From Thermobifida fusca NBRC 14071 = JCM 3263 (GTDB lineage Bacteria; Actinomycetota; Actinomycetes; Streptosporangiales; Streptosporangiaceae), in the NCBI RefSeq assembly GCF_001592045.1, contig NZ_BCWB01000017.1, positions 186,001-250,000 of the forward strand: a stretch of DNA of 64,000 nt, in the 5' to 3' direction. The translations under genes were made by a program, and so were the position numbers. Positions within the stretch are counted from its first letter, which is position 1, and every line of letters begins with the position of its first letter. The notes under the pieces were generated by a model, which saw only the letters and a list, made by a program, of their open reading frames with translations, was not told where the DNA came from and did no database searches. Shown here piece after piece: positions 1 to 11,495 of the stretch.

Positions 1-212
1 GCGCTCTCCAACGCAGCCGCCGTCGCGGCTTTCTCCGCATCACTGCCGAACACCGTGTAGTAGACGGTGGCGTCACGCAGGTCATTGGTGAGCCGCGCAT
101 CGGTGACGGTCACAAAACCCAGGCGCGGATCCTTGATCCGGCGTTCCAGCATCTCGGCCACGATCCGCTGGATGCGGTCGGCGAGTTTGCTCGCACGTGC
201 GGCGTCAACCAT
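1..212 (-). CDS. rbfA: Ribosome-binding factor A (3' part cut by window edge)
   Basis: RbfA binds the 30S subunit and helps mature the 5' end of 16S rRNA. About 70 N-terminal residues are visible, starting [20 protein letters not shown] and continuing through [19 protein letters not shown] and [10 protein letters not shown], which is the family's N-terminal helix and KH-like first strand. The C-terminal half lies beyond position 1. The ATG is at 210-212. The gene follows ylxP with only four bases between them, at the end of the rimP-nusA-ylxR-infB-ylxP-rbfA operon, which is the usual place for it in actinobacteria. Confidence 0.93.
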   Translation of the reverse strand, partial: MVDAARASKLADRIQRIVAEMLERRIKDPRLGFVTVTDARLTNDLRDATVYYTVFGSDAEKAATAAALES

Positions 213-216
213 CGGT

Positions 217-510
217 CTATTCCTCATCGTTGAAGAGCCGCTGCCGGGCAGACAGCAGCTCGACTTCGGGGCGGTCGGCGACTAGGCGTTCACAGGAGTT
301 CATCAACGCGGTGCAGTGCGCTGCCGTGGACGCGACCACCGCGATTCCGATCTCGCACCGCCGGTACAGGTCGTGGTTGCCGGTCTCCGCAACCGAGACG
401 CTGTATTTGCGCTGGAGTTCGGCCACGATGGGTCGAATAACGGAACGCTTCTGCTTCAATGAACGGACGTCGCCCAACAGCAGGTCCAGCGTCAGGGCTC
501 CGACGTACAC
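217..510 (-). CDS. ylxP: YlxP-like DUF503 protein
   Basis: A 97-residue protein of the DUF503/YlxP family, a small ferredoxin-like fold almost always found between infB and rbfA. The motif [20 protein letters not shown] near the N-terminus is diagnostic, followed by [17 protein letters not shown]. The biochemical role is not established; a part in ribosome assembly or RNA binding is inferred from position. The start is GTG at 508-510, preceded by a GGGGTGAG-type ribosome binding site. It lies 120 bases downstream of infB and four bases upstream of rbfA, so it is surely cotranscribed. Confidence 0.87.
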   Translation of the reverse strand: MYVGALTLDLLLGDVRSLKQKRSVIRPIVAELQRKYSVSVAETGNHDLYRRCEIGIAVVASTAAHCTALMNSCERLVADRPEVELLSARQRLFNDEE

Positions 511-630
511 GCACTCACCCCGGGGAAGGATTTGGAGTTATGGGTGCCGATTTCCCGGTGCGACCCACCGTGGCCACCGGGCTTCGGGCCCCGACGGAGG
601 GCGTCGGGGCCCGAAAGCAGCCCTGGAAGG

Positions 631-3498
<2,868 letters not shown>

Positions 3499-3555
3499 TG
3501 CTCTCCTTTATCTCGGTCCGGGACATGAGCCTGTGCCGGACCGTCGCTAGCTTGA

Positions 3556-3591
3556 CGTACTCATCGCTGCGTACTCATCGAGCGCTCATCG
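3556..3591 (-). repeat. Short tandem repeats in the infB leader
   Basis: The 11-base unit CGTACTCATCG occurs at 3556-3566 and 3570-3580, with a partial copy (GCTCATCG) at 3584-3591, giving a period of about 14. It lies in the 250-base untranslated stretch between ylxR and infB. On the transcribed strand it reads as repeated GATGAGTACG. It could be an RNA element or a protein-binding array; no function can be read from it. Confidence 0.5.
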
Positions 3592-3747
3592 CAATCTCGA
3601 CCCGCTTCCGACTCGTTTGCTACACAACAATGGGTGGGTGACGCCGGATCTTCCGGCATGACAAGACCCGCCGCGTACCCGGTTAGTACAACCGAGCGGG
3701 CGGCGTGATCATTCCAACCCTAATCCAGAACCTCGGCCAACTCGAAA

Positions 3748-4029
3748 TCAGACCGCGGCAAACCACTCGGCAGCGGGTGAGATATCGAGGGCCCGCTTGA
3801 CGCGGAACACCCGCGGCCAGACCTGGCGCCGCTGCGCGGCCTCCCAACACCGTCGGTCGGGGTGGAGATAGGCTCCCCGCCCCGGCAGCCGCCGGGCGTG
3901 GTCGCAAACGACCGCATCTCCGTCCAGCGCCAGCCTAATGAGGTCTGACTGGGCTGCTTTTGACTTGCAGCCCACGCACGTGCGCACGGGAGCCGCTGAG
4001 TTGTCACCCATTCTACCCCGTGGGCTCAT
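3748..4029 (-). CDS. ylxR: YlxR family RNA-binding protein (DUF448)
   Basis: A 93-residue basic protein of the YlxR/DUF448 family, recently linked to RNase P modulation in Firmicutes (RnpM). Family marks are PVRTCVGCKSKAAQSDLIRL near the N-terminus and GRGAYLHPDRRCWEAA in the middle. It sits between nusA (30 bases upstream) and infB, the canonical location. The ATG at 4027-4029 is preceded by a weak AGGT. In this organism a role in RNase P or tRNA/rRNA metabolism is inference only. Confidence 0.9.
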   Translation of the reverse strand: MSPRGRMGDNSAAPVRTCVGCKSKAAQSDLIRLALDGDAVVCDHARRLPGRGAYLHPDRRCWEAAQRRQVWPRVFRVKRALDISPAAEWFAAV

Positions 4030-4059
4030 CGACCTATGCGAACCGTTCTTCCGCTCGTG

Positions 4060-5049
4060 CTATTCCTCGCCGTGCTGTTCGGCCATCTCCGTGTCCGAGC
4101 GGATGTCGATGCGCCACCCGGTCAGGCGGGCAGCCAGCCGCGCGTTCTGCCCCTCTTTGCCGATCGCCAGCGACTGCTGGTAGTCGGGCACGATGACCCG
4201 CGCCACCCGCGCCGCAGCGTCAAGCACTTCCACGTGCGTCACCTGGGCCGGCGACAGGGCGTTCGCGACGAACTGCGCCGGGTCGTCCGAGTAGTCGACA
4301 ATGTCGATCTTCTCCCCGCGCAGCTCGTTCATCACATTGCGGACACGGCTGCCAAGCGGTCCGATGCACGCGCCCTTCGCGTTGACGCCGGGCTTGTTGG
4401 ACTTGACCGCCATCTTGGTGCGGTGGCCCGCTTCCCGCGCGATCGCTGCGATCTCGACCGTGCCGTCGGCGATCTCGGGAACCTCGAGCTCGAAGAGCTT
4501 GCGCACCAAGTTGGGATGGGTGCGCGACAGGGTGATCGAAGGGCCGCGGTGCCCCCGGCGGACCTGCACGACATAGGCCCGCAGCCGCTCACCGTGGGTG
4601 TAGGTCTCGGTGGGTACCTGCTCTTGCGGCGGCAGGATCGCCTCGACCCGTCCCAGGTCGACCAGCACGTTGCGCGGGTCCTTGCCCTGCTGGACGACAC
4701 CGGAGACGATCTGGGACTCCCGCCCGGCGAACTCGCCCAGGGTGATCTCGTCCTCGGCGTCCCGCAGCCGCTGCAGGATGACCTGCTTCGCCGTGGACGC
4801 GGCGATCCGCCCGAACCCGGAGGGGGTGGCGTCGTATTCCCGGATCAGCCGCCCCTCTTCGTCGCGCTCTTCGGCCCACACCGTGACGTGTCCCGTAGCG
4901 CGGTCCAATTCCACCCTGGCGTTGGTGTCGGGCCCCTCCTGGCGGCGGTACGCAATCAGGAGCGCGTCCTCGATGGCTTTGACGACGAGGTCCACCGAGA
5001 TGTCCTTCTCGCGTTCCAGACTGCGCAGGACACTCATGTCGATATCCAC
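4060..5049 (-). CDS. nusA: Transcription termination/antitermination factor NusA
   Basis: NusA binds RNA polymerase and nascent RNA and controls pausing, termination and antitermination. The 329 residues hold the N-terminal polymerase-binding domain ([20 protein letters not shown]), an S1 domain, then KH1 and KH2 ([36 protein letters not shown]). It lacks the C-terminal acidic repeats of enterobacterial NusA, as is usual for actinobacteria. The GTG start at 5047-5049 has a strong GAGGGGGAG site and lies 12 bases after the rimP stop; an internal ATG at residue 5 is less well placed. It is the second gene of the operon. Confidence 0.97.
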   Translation of the reverse strand: MDIDMSVLRSLEREKDISVDLVVKAIEDALLIAYRRQEGPDTNARVELDRATGHVTVWAEERDEEGRLIREYDATPSGFGRIAASTAKQVILQRLRDAEDEITLGEFAGRESQIVSGVVQQGKDPRNVLVDLGRVEAILPPQEQVPTETYTHGERLRAYVVQVRRGHRGPSITLSRTHPNLVRKLFELEVPEIADGTVEIAAIAREAGHRTKMAVKSNKPGVNAKGACIGPLGSRVRNVMNELRGEKIDIVDYSDDPAQFVANALSPAQVTHVEVLDAAARVARVIVPDYQQSLAIGKEGQNARLAARLTGWRIDIRSDTEMAEQHGEE

Positions 5050-5061
5050 GGGGCTCCCCCT

Positions 5062-5538
5062 CTAATCCGCCGCGTCGTCGTGGCGGAATTCCACCTGGAC
5101 CTTGCCTCGTCCCAGGTCGGAGAAGGCGTACACCTGGCTTTGACCGTCAACATCAAAGGTGACGCCCGTCTCGTCAGCGTCAATGACACGCCCCTTCACC
5201 TGGCCGCCGGCGACCAGCGGCGCGTGCACCAGGCGTCCCCGGGCGCGCCTCCAGTGCCGTGGCTCGGTGAGTGGCCGGTCCACGCCAGGCGAGGTCACCT
5301 CCAGTACGTACGGAGACTGCCCCATGACGTCGACCTCGTCAAGCGCGGTGGAAATCTTCTGGCTGACCTCGCCGATCCGCTCCAGGTCGACACCGTCATC
5401 GGAGTCCACCACCACCCGGACCAGACGGCGCTTCCCCACCGGGGTGATGTCCAGTCCCTCCAAGTCGAGTCCCGCCTCGGCCAGAATGGGGGCCACTAGC
5501 TGCGCGAGACGCTCGCGGCGGGCCTGCGCGCCCATCAT
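5062..5538 (-). CDS. rimP: Ribosome maturation factor RimP
   Basis: RimP assists 30S subunit maturation. The 158 residues show the two-domain RimP pattern: RRLVRVVVDSDDGVDLERIG in the first domain, YVLEVTSPGVDRPL as the signature, then the C-terminal SH3-like barrel (GRVIDADETGVTFDVDG). Two ATG codons occur in tandem (5536-5538 and 5533-5535). The GGAGG site is better spaced for the second, so the true protein is probably one residue shorter. It is the first gene of the rimP-nusA-infB operon; the promoter should lie in 5539-5680. Confidence 0.95.
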   Translation of the reverse strand: MMGAQARRERLAQLVAPILAEAGLDLEGLDITPVGKRRLVRVVVDSDDGVDLERIGEVSQKISTALDEVDVMGQSPYVLEVTSPGVDRPLTEPRHWRRARGRLVHAPLVAGGQVKGRVIDADETGVTFDVDGQSQVYAFSDLGRGKVQVEFRHDDAAD

Positions 5539-5807
5539 GATCCTCCTCGGCGATTCCCGTCCCGGTCCGACGGTCGCGGGGCGGTCCAGTTGTCCACTCG
5601 GTTACTGATCGCCTTTACGGCGACCATTTCAGGTTCAAGGGTATCCGCAGTCTGTGCCTCTCCGGCATCGTTTGACCATTGCGTGCGCCAGCAGCACGCT
5701 ACTCCCCGCCCGTCAACGCGGGCAGCACCAGGCTCTGCAGACCGGCTGCGGCGTGCGAAGATAGGGCGCGTTCGGTTCCCCTTCCGTCACGTTTTCAGGA
5801 GGTACCG

Positions 5808-6296
5808 TTGCGCCACCACGCTCCCTCCCGCCGCGCGGTCTTGGCGGGCGGCGCGCTGGCTGCGGCCGTGATGGGGCTGAGCGGCTGCCGGGGGTCCGAC
5901 TGGTACCCCAGCGAAGTCACCCCCGACGAGTATCTGCTGCGCTCGGTCATCGCGGAAAAGGAGCGGCTGGTGGCGCGCTACACGGCGACGCTCAACAGCG
6001 GCACCGCCGACGACCCCGGGCTCTACGAGGAGCTGCGCGGCCACCACGAACGCCACCTGGCGGTGCTGCGGGACCGGCTTCCGGAACGGGACGGCCCAGA
6101 ACCGGAGGTCTCCGCCCTCCCTGAGACGCCTCCCCCCGCGGCCACCGACCGGGCAGGGCTCCGGATGGCGGAGGAAGGGGCCGTCGCCAACCGGCTCCGC
6201 CAGCTCAGCGAGGTCACCGACCCGGCGCTGGCCCAGCTCCTCGCCAGCGTCGGCGCCTGTGAGGCGGGACACGTCCACCTACTTTCGGAGGCATAG
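5808..6296 (+). CDS. Predicted lipoprotein next to a ferritin-like gene
   Basis: A 162-residue secreted lipoprotein. The TTG start at 5808-5810 follows a well-spaced AGGAGGT. The N-terminus has SRRAVLAGG, resembling a Tat signal, then a hydrophobic stretch and the lipobox LSGC. The mature part is helical and charged with two acidic helices (ERLVARYTATLNSG, LYEELRGHHERHLAVL), and resembles a diverged DUF4439/ferritin-like bundle. Its stop codon directly touches the start of the next gene, so the two are translated together. The function is unknown; a partnership with the downstream ferritin-like protein is inferred from coupling. Confidence 0.8.
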   Translation: MRHHAPSRRAVLAGGALAAAVMGLSGCRGSDWYPSEVTPDEYLLRSVIAEKERLVARYTATLNSGTADDPGLYEELRGHHERHLAVLRDRLPERDGPEPEVSALPETPPPAATDRAGLRMAEEGAVANRLRQLSEVTDPALAQLLASVGACEAGHVHLLSEA

Positions 6297-6752
6297 TTGA
6301 CCGGGACTCTTGACCCCACCCCCAGCGGGGAGGCAGGAGCCGCAACCGCCGCGCTGCGGGACGCGCTGCTGGCCGAGCATGCGGCCGTGTACGGGTACAG
6401 TTTCGCCGCTGCCCACACTGACGCGGACCTGCGCAGCCTGTGCCTGTCCCATCTGGAAAAGCACCGCGCGTGGCGGGACACGCTGCACAGCGCGCTCGTG
6501 GCCCGGGACGCGGTGCCGCCGGGCGGGGAGGACGCCTACCAGCTGCCGGAGCACACCGGGCCTGAAGAGCTGCGGAGCTTCGCCGCAGGGCTTGAGGAGA
6601 CTACCGCGCAGGCCTACCTGGAGTTGGCTGCCGTCCCCGATGCGGGGCTGCGCGACCTGGCGGGCCGTGCCCTGGGCGAGGCCACCCTGCGGATGCTGGC
6701 GCTGGGCGGCCAGTTGAGCGCGTTCCCCGGCTTCCCCGGCGGAGAGCTCTAG
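6297..6752 (+). CDS. DUF4439 ferritin-like protein
   Basis: A 151-residue four-helix-bundle protein of the DUF4439 family. It shows LLAEHAAVYGYSFAAAHTD, then HLEKHRAWRDTLH and a second pair of helices with ETTAQAYLELA and EATLRMLALGG. Glu and His residues in EH and ExxH contexts are like ferritin-type metal ligands, but metal binding is not proven. The TTG start at 6297 follows the upstream TAG with no gap, and a CGGAGG lies 5' of it. The family is widely found beside proS and rimP in actinobacteria. No signal peptide is seen. Confidence 0.82.
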   Translation: MTGTLDPTPSGEAGAATAALRDALLAEHAAVYGYSFAAAHTDADLRSLCLSHLEKHRAWRDTLHSALVARDAVPPGGEDAYQLPEHTGPEELRSFAAGLEETTAQAYLELAAVPDAGLRDLAGRALGEATLRMLALGGQLSAFPGFPGGEL

Positions 6753-6760
6753 CACCGAAA

Positions 6761-6796
6761 CCGGTAGGGGCATTCCGTACGGAACGCCCCTACCGG
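6761..6796. terminator. Bidirectional terminator-like hairpin
   Basis: A perfect 11-bp stem (CCGGTAGGGGC paired with GCCCCTACCGG) encloses a second palindrome, TTCCGTACGGAA. It fills the 50-base gap between the convergent DUF4439 gene and proS, so it probably stops transcription from both sides. Confidence 0.8.
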
Positions 6797-6802
6797 GTGG
6801 CA

Positions 6803-8551
6803 CTAGCCCCGCACCAGGTTGACGATCGTGTCGACCACGGTGTCCACGGAGACTTCGCTACGGTCCCCGCTGGCACGGTCGCGCAACTCCACGACCCCGT
6901 TGGCCAGGCCACGGCCCACGATGAGCACGGTGGGCACGCCGAGCAGTTCCGCGTCGGTGAACTTCACGCCCGGGGAGACCCCTTTGCGGTCGTCCACGAG
7001 CACCCGCACCCCGCGGTCCACCAGCTCCTGGCTGATCCGCAGCGCCACCTCGACCTGGTCGCCCTTGCCGGTGCCGACCACGTGCACGTCCGCGGGGGCG
7101 ACTTCCCGCGGCCAGATGATGCCCCGCTCGTCGTGCGACTGCTCGACGATCGCGGCGACCACGCGGGACACCCCGATGCCGTAGGAGCCCATGGTGATGC
7201 GCACCGGCTTGCCGTCGGGGCCGAGCGCGTCCAGGGAGAACGCGTCCGTGTACTTGCGGCCGAGCTGGAAGACGTGCCCGATCTCGATACCGCGCGCCGT
7301 GTAGAGGGTGCCCTTGCCGTCGGGGGCGGGGTCTCCGTCGCGGACCTCCGCGGCCTCGATTGTGCCGTCGGGGGTGAAGTCACGACCGCAGACGAGGTCC
7401 ACCACGTGGTGGTCGGCCTTGTCCGCACCGGTGACCCAGGCGGTGCCAGTCACGACGCGGGGATCGACCAGGTAGCGGACCTTGTTGGCCTGCAGCGCGC
7501 CCGGGCCGATGTAGCCCCGCACCAGGAAGGGGTGCTTGGCGAAGTCCTCCTCGTCCAGCAGGGCCACTTCCGCCGGGGCCAGCGAGGCTTCCAGGCGCTT
7601 CATGTCCACTTCGCGGTCGCCGGGAACGCCGATCCCGAGGAGCTCCCACTCCTTTTCACCCGGGGCCCGCGTCTTGACCATGACGTTCTTGAGGGTGTCG
7701 GCGGCGGTGAACGTACGGCCCAGGCCTGCGTTGTTGAGGAACTCCACCAAGGACTCGATGGTGGGGGTGTTCGGGGTGTGGTGCACCCGCGCCTCCGGCA
7801 GGCCGTCGATGGGCCGCTCGGGCGGCGCCGGGGTGACCACGGCTTCCACGTTGGCGGCGTAGTCGGAGCCGGTGCTGCGCACGAACGTGTCTTCCCCGGT
7901 GGGGGCGATCGCCAGGAACTCTTCGGAAGCGGAGCCGCCCATCGCGCCGGACGTGGCCTTGACGATCACGTACTCCAGGCCGAGCCGGTCGAAGATGCGG
8001 ATGTAGGCCTGGCGGTGCGCCTCATAGGAGCGCTGCAGCCCTTCGTCGTCGAGGTCGAAGGAGTAGGAGTCCTTCATGTGGAACTCCCGGCCCCGCAGGA
8101 TCCCGGCGCGCGGCCGCGCCTCGTCGCGGAACTTCTCCTGGATCTGGTAGAGGATGACCGGGTAGTCCTTGTACGAGGTGTACTCGCCCTTGACGAGCAG
8201 GGTGAACAGTTCTTCGTGGGTGGGGCCCAGCAGATAGTCGGCGCCCTTACGGTCCTTGAGTCGGAACAGGGTGTCGCCGTACTCGGTCCACCGCCCGGTG
8301 GCCTCGTAGTATTCGCGGGGCAGCAGCGCGGGCAGCAGCACTTCCTGCGCGCCGATGCGGTTCATCTCCTCGCGGACCACCGCGGCGACGTTCTCTAACA
8401 CGATCTTGCCGAGGGGCAACCAGGAGTAGACGCCGGGCGCGGTACGGCGTACGAACCCGCCGCGCACCAGAAGCTTGTGACTCGGTACCTCGGCATCCGC
8501 CGGGTCCTCACGCAGGGTGCGCAGGAACAGGTTCGACATCCGCAGTAGCAC
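6803..8551 (-). CDS. proS: Prolyl-tRNA synthetase
   Basis: Charges tRNA-Pro with proline. The 582-residue bacterial-type enzyme begins [20 protein letters not shown]. Class II motifs are present: motif 2 with [20 protein letters not shown], an INS editing-type insertion (the VARS-like middle region with AADTLKNV), motif 3 [14 protein letters not shown], and the anticodon-binding domain at the C-terminus ([18 protein letters not shown]). I chose GTG at 8549-8551 because GAGGAG lies eight bases upstream; the internal ATG at 8537-8539 would have a 20-base spacing. The open frame continues upstream but loses coding character. It is convergent with the ferritin-like gene. Confidence 0.96.
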
Positions 8552-8786
8552 GACCACCACTCCTCGGTGAGAGCGCGGAGGTATTCCGCTGGGACTTTTG
8601 GACACTGGACTGGGCGGGTCGGTGGCCTCGCCCGGAAGGGGTTTCCAGGCTAGCGGTATTGGGCGGGCGCCGTGGACTCCTGCACAGCGCTGCTTCCCGG
8701 TTTCCACCCCAGGCGCGGTGTGCCGTCCCGGCTCCGGGCGCCTACCGTAGGACCGGCACGACCGTGACGTGAGGAGACGAGGACGG

Positions 8787-9617
8787 ATGGGCAGGCGCGG
8801 GGCGACGACGGCGAAACGGGAGCGGATGGAGCTGCTGCGGGACGCGGACCGTCCCGACTCGTGGATGCTGCTGGTCGACGGCATCCCGCAGTCGCACGTG
8901 GACCTCGCCGACCCCACCTATCTCGACTTCGAATATGTGCGCCGCCTCGGCCACGTCGTGGACCTGGTCGCACCGGAGCGCGCCCCGATCGACGCCTACC
9001 ACCTGGGGGCGGGGGCGCTCACCCTGGCCCGCTACGTGGCGGCGACCCGGCCCCGGTCCCGGCAGCGGGCCGTGGACATCGACCCGGACCTGGTGGCGCT
9101 GGTCCGCCAGCAGCTCCCCTGGGACCGTCGGGCGGATCTGCGGGTCGCTACCGGGGATGCCCGGGCCTGGCTGGCGGCGCGCCGCGCAGCCAGTGCCGAC
9201 CTCGTCATCTGCGACGTTTTCGTGGGGGCGCGCACACCTGCCCATCTCACGTCCGTGGAGTTCGCCGCGGAGGCGGCCCGGGTGGTGCGGCTCAGCGGCA
9301 TGTACGCGGTGAATGTGAGCGACGGCCGCGGGCTGCGCTACACCCGCTCCCAGGTTGCGACGGTGGCCCAGGTCTTCCAGCATGTGGCGCTGGTCGCGGA
9401 GCCGGGAGTGCTGCGCGGGCGGCGGTTCGGGAACCTGGTGCTGGTGGCTGGGCACGAGGCACTGCCCGTGGACGAGCTGGCCAGGCGGGCCCACCGGGAT
9501 CCGGCGATGGCGCGGGTCCTGGCCGGGGACGAGCTCCGCCGGTGGGCTGCGGGTGCGGCCGTGGTGCACGACGCCGAAGCGCAGGACTCCCCCGCACCGC
9601 CGGAGAGCCTGTTTTAA
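8787..9617 (+). CDS. Spermidine synthase-fold protein
   Basis: A 276-residue protein of the spermidine synthase/PAPT fold, common in actinobacteria as a stand-alone gene. The nucleotide-binding glycine motif is in [13 protein letters not shown], the acidic residue binding the cofactor is in [12 protein letters not shown], and the third motif is in [13 protein letters not shown]. The usual DSTDP catalytic loop of true aminopropyltransferases reads DVFVGARTP here, so polyamine synthesis is doubtful. The ATG at 8787 has GAGGAG and ACGAGG upstream; an alternative GTG lies at 8769. It is divergent from proS. Confidence 0.8.
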   Translation: MGRRGATTAKRERMELLRDADRPDSWMLLVDGIPQSHVDLADPTYLDFEYVRRLGHVVDLVAPERAPIDAYHLGAGALTLARYVAATRPRSRQRAVDIDPDLVALVRQQLPWDRRADLRVATGDARAWLAARRAASADLVICDVFVGARTPAHLTSVEFAAEAARVVRLSGMYAVNVSDGRGLRYTRSQVATVAQVFQHVALVAEPGVLRGRRFGNLVLVAGHEALPVDELARRAHRDPAMARVLAGDELRRWAAGAAVVHDAEAQDSPAPPESLF

Positions 9618-9631
9618 CCCGTCCCGCGGTG

Positions 9632-10318
9632 TCAGGCGGGAAGTTCCCGGTCGATCACCGCGTCGAACTCCGGGGAGTGCCTGACCTGAACTCCGCCGTT
9701 GCCGGCAGGCCGGGTGGCCATGCCCTGGAGGCGGCCGTCCCGCCACCACAGCATCTGGTCGGTGACCGCGTTCCCTTCGTTGAGCTGCTGGAACACGGAG
9801 TAGAGGGTGGAGATCGCCGGGAGGGAGCGGCGGCTCCGCAGCACCGTATAGGCCAGGACGTTGGTGTCGGGGAGCATCACCAGGGCGCCGTAGGGGGCGG
9901 GCTGCTGCATGACGTCGGAGAGCCGCATCACGTGGGCGGACCCGGCCCAGCCGATCCCCTGCACCACGTGCACGTCGGTGTCGCCCCCGGACGACACCGT
10001 GTACTCCTGGTACTGGTCGTAGGCCATGTTGCCCAAGGCGGTGAACCACAGGTCCTGTTTGGTGCGCCCCCAGGCCTGGGTGTGGCGTTTGTCGAGGACT
10101 ACGCCGCTGTAGTTGCCGGGGTCGGTCCGGTACACCAGGAGCGCCGTCAGCTCAGGGTTGATGGAGTAGGCGAGCTTGTCGTAGGGACCTGCCGCGGCAG
10201 GGTCCCCGATCATCAGGACGCGCAGCCACGGGGCCGCCACGTCGAAGGGGACGCGCAGCAGCTCTTCGTGCAGGTTGTCCTGGGGGGTGGAGTAGCGTCC
10301 GGGGTGGGGAAAGTGCAT
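9632..10318 (-). CDS. Conserved hypothetical protein
   Basis: A 228-residue cytoplasmic protein without recognisable motifs, signal peptide or membrane segments. It is mixed alpha/beta with a conserved-looking core (PWLRVLMIGDP, LVYRTDPGNYSGVVLDK, WGRTKQDLWFTALG). The ATG at 10316-10318 has AAGGAA about 12 bases upstream. It is convergent with the spermidine synthase-fold gene, 14 bases apart, and divergent from the EamA transporter. The open frame extends to 10798 but overlaps the transporter's promoter and reads unlike protein there. Function unknown. Confidence 0.68.
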   Translation of the reverse strand: MHFPHPGRYSTPQDNLHEELLRVPFDVAAPWLRVLMIGDPAAAGPYDKLAYSINPELTALLVYRTDPGNYSGVVLDKRHTQAWGRTKQDLWFTALGNMAYDQYQEYTVSSGGDTDVHVVQGIGWAGSAHVMRLSDVMQQPAPYGALVMLPDTNVLAYTVLRSRRSLPAISTLYSVFQQLNEGNAVTDQMLWWRDGRLQGMATRPAGNGGVQVRHSPEFDAVIDRELPA

Positions 10319-10513
10319 GGGGTCTGGTATTTCCTTGTGGTCTTGTCCACGGTCTACGGGTCTCTGCTGCTTCTGTACGGTATCGCTGGCCGCTGACAGC
10401 CCGCGGCGGCTGCCCCGCCGTGCCGCTGGGCTAGATTCCTCCCATACAGGGGACAGCGGACGCCTGTTCTCCGCTCCCCTGGCGTGCCCCCTGCCCGTGT
10501 GTGGAGTTCCACC

Positions 10514-11434
10514 GTGTCTCTGCCCCGTTCTTCCCCTCCGTCTGCCCTGCCCCGCTGGCGGGGGCCGCTGCTGCTCGCCCTGGCGGGAGTGCTGTGGGGA
10601 ACCGGAGGGTTCGCCGGCGCTTTCCTGCAGCAGTTGACAGGAATCCACCCCATCGCCACCGCCTGCTACCGGCTGCTCGCAGGCGGGGTACTGGCGATCG
10701 TGGCGCTGGGGGTCAGCGGGCAGCTGCGCGGGCTGCCCCGCAGTCCGGCGGTCCTGCGGCGGGTCGCAGCGGCGGGGGTGCTGCTGGCCGCGTTCCAAGC
10801 CTGCTATTTTGCGGCGATCGCGGTCTCGTCGGTGAGCCTCGCCACCCTGATCGCGATCGGCAGTGTTCCCGTGTTCGTCACATGCGCCGCGGCGGTGCTG
10901 GAGCGGCGGCTGCCCCGGCCTACGCTGCTGGCCGCGGTCTGCTGCGGGGTGCTGGGCCTGGTGCTGCTCAGCGGCGACCCGGGCGGGGACGTGCCGCCGG
11001 GGCGGGTGGCGCTCGGCGTGGGCTGTGCCCTGGGGGCGGGCGCGGCGTTCGCTGCGCTGACGCTGGTCAACCGCCGTCCCGTTCCGGGCCTGGACCCGCT
11101 GCGGGTGACCGCTTTGGGGTGCCTGCTCGGCGGCACCCTGCTCGTGCCACTCGCCGCGGCCACGGGAATGACGTTCACGCCGACGCTTCCCGCGGTGGGG
11201 GTGCTGCTGTACCTGGGTCTGGCGCCCACAGCCTTGGCCTACCTGGCCTATTTCGGGGGGATGCGCACCACCCCGGCTCCGGTCGCGGCCCTCGCCGTGA
11301 TCTTGGAACCGTTGACTGCGACCGTGCTGTCGCTGCTCCTCCTCGGGGAGGTGCTCACCCCGACGGGAACGGTGGGAGCGGTCCTACTGTTCGGGGCGAT
11401 CCTGCTGGAATACGTCCGCCCGCCCCGCCGGTGA
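10514..11434 (+). CDS. EamA/DMT-family transporter
   Basis: A 306-residue integral membrane protein of the drug/metabolite transporter superfamily with ten predicted helices in two EamA repeats. The first begins LLLALAGVLWGTGGFAGAFL, with the WG motif typical of EamA; the second ends with LEPLTATVLSLLLLGEVLTP, whose LEP...LGE pattern is the family signature. The substrate is unknown. The GTG start at 10514 is preceded by GGAG at an eight-base spacing; the open frame begins at 10484. It stands alone between a divergent hypothetical gene and the two-component pair. Confidence 0.86.
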   Translation: MSLPRSSPPSALPRWRGPLLLALAGVLWGTGGFAGAFLQQLTGIHPIATACYRLLAGGVLAIVALGVSGQLRGLPRSPAVLRRVAAAGVLLAAFQACYFAAIAVSSVSLATLIAIGSVPVFVTCAAAVLERRLPRPTLLAAVCCGVLGLVLLSGDPGGDVPPGRVALGVGCALGAGAAFAALTLVNRRPVPGLDPLRVTALGCLLGGTLLVPLAAATGMTFTPTLPAVGVLLYLGLAPTALAYLAYFGGMRTTPAPVAALAVILEPLTATVLSLLLLGEVLTPTGTVGAVLLFGAILLEYVRPPRR

Positions 11435-11495
11435 CCAGGGCCCTCGCCTGCTCCGTACGGTGGAGGCGCGACCGAAGAGATCCTCCCTGCGGCTT

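Noticed and set aside
6797-8398. 533-residue open frame opposite proS
   Set aside because: Shadow of proS; its protein is His/Val/Asp-rich with no recognisable motif.
8552-8786. T-box riboswitch upstream of proS
   Set aside because: No T-box consensus, antiterminator or specifier structure could be found; the same holds for hisS.
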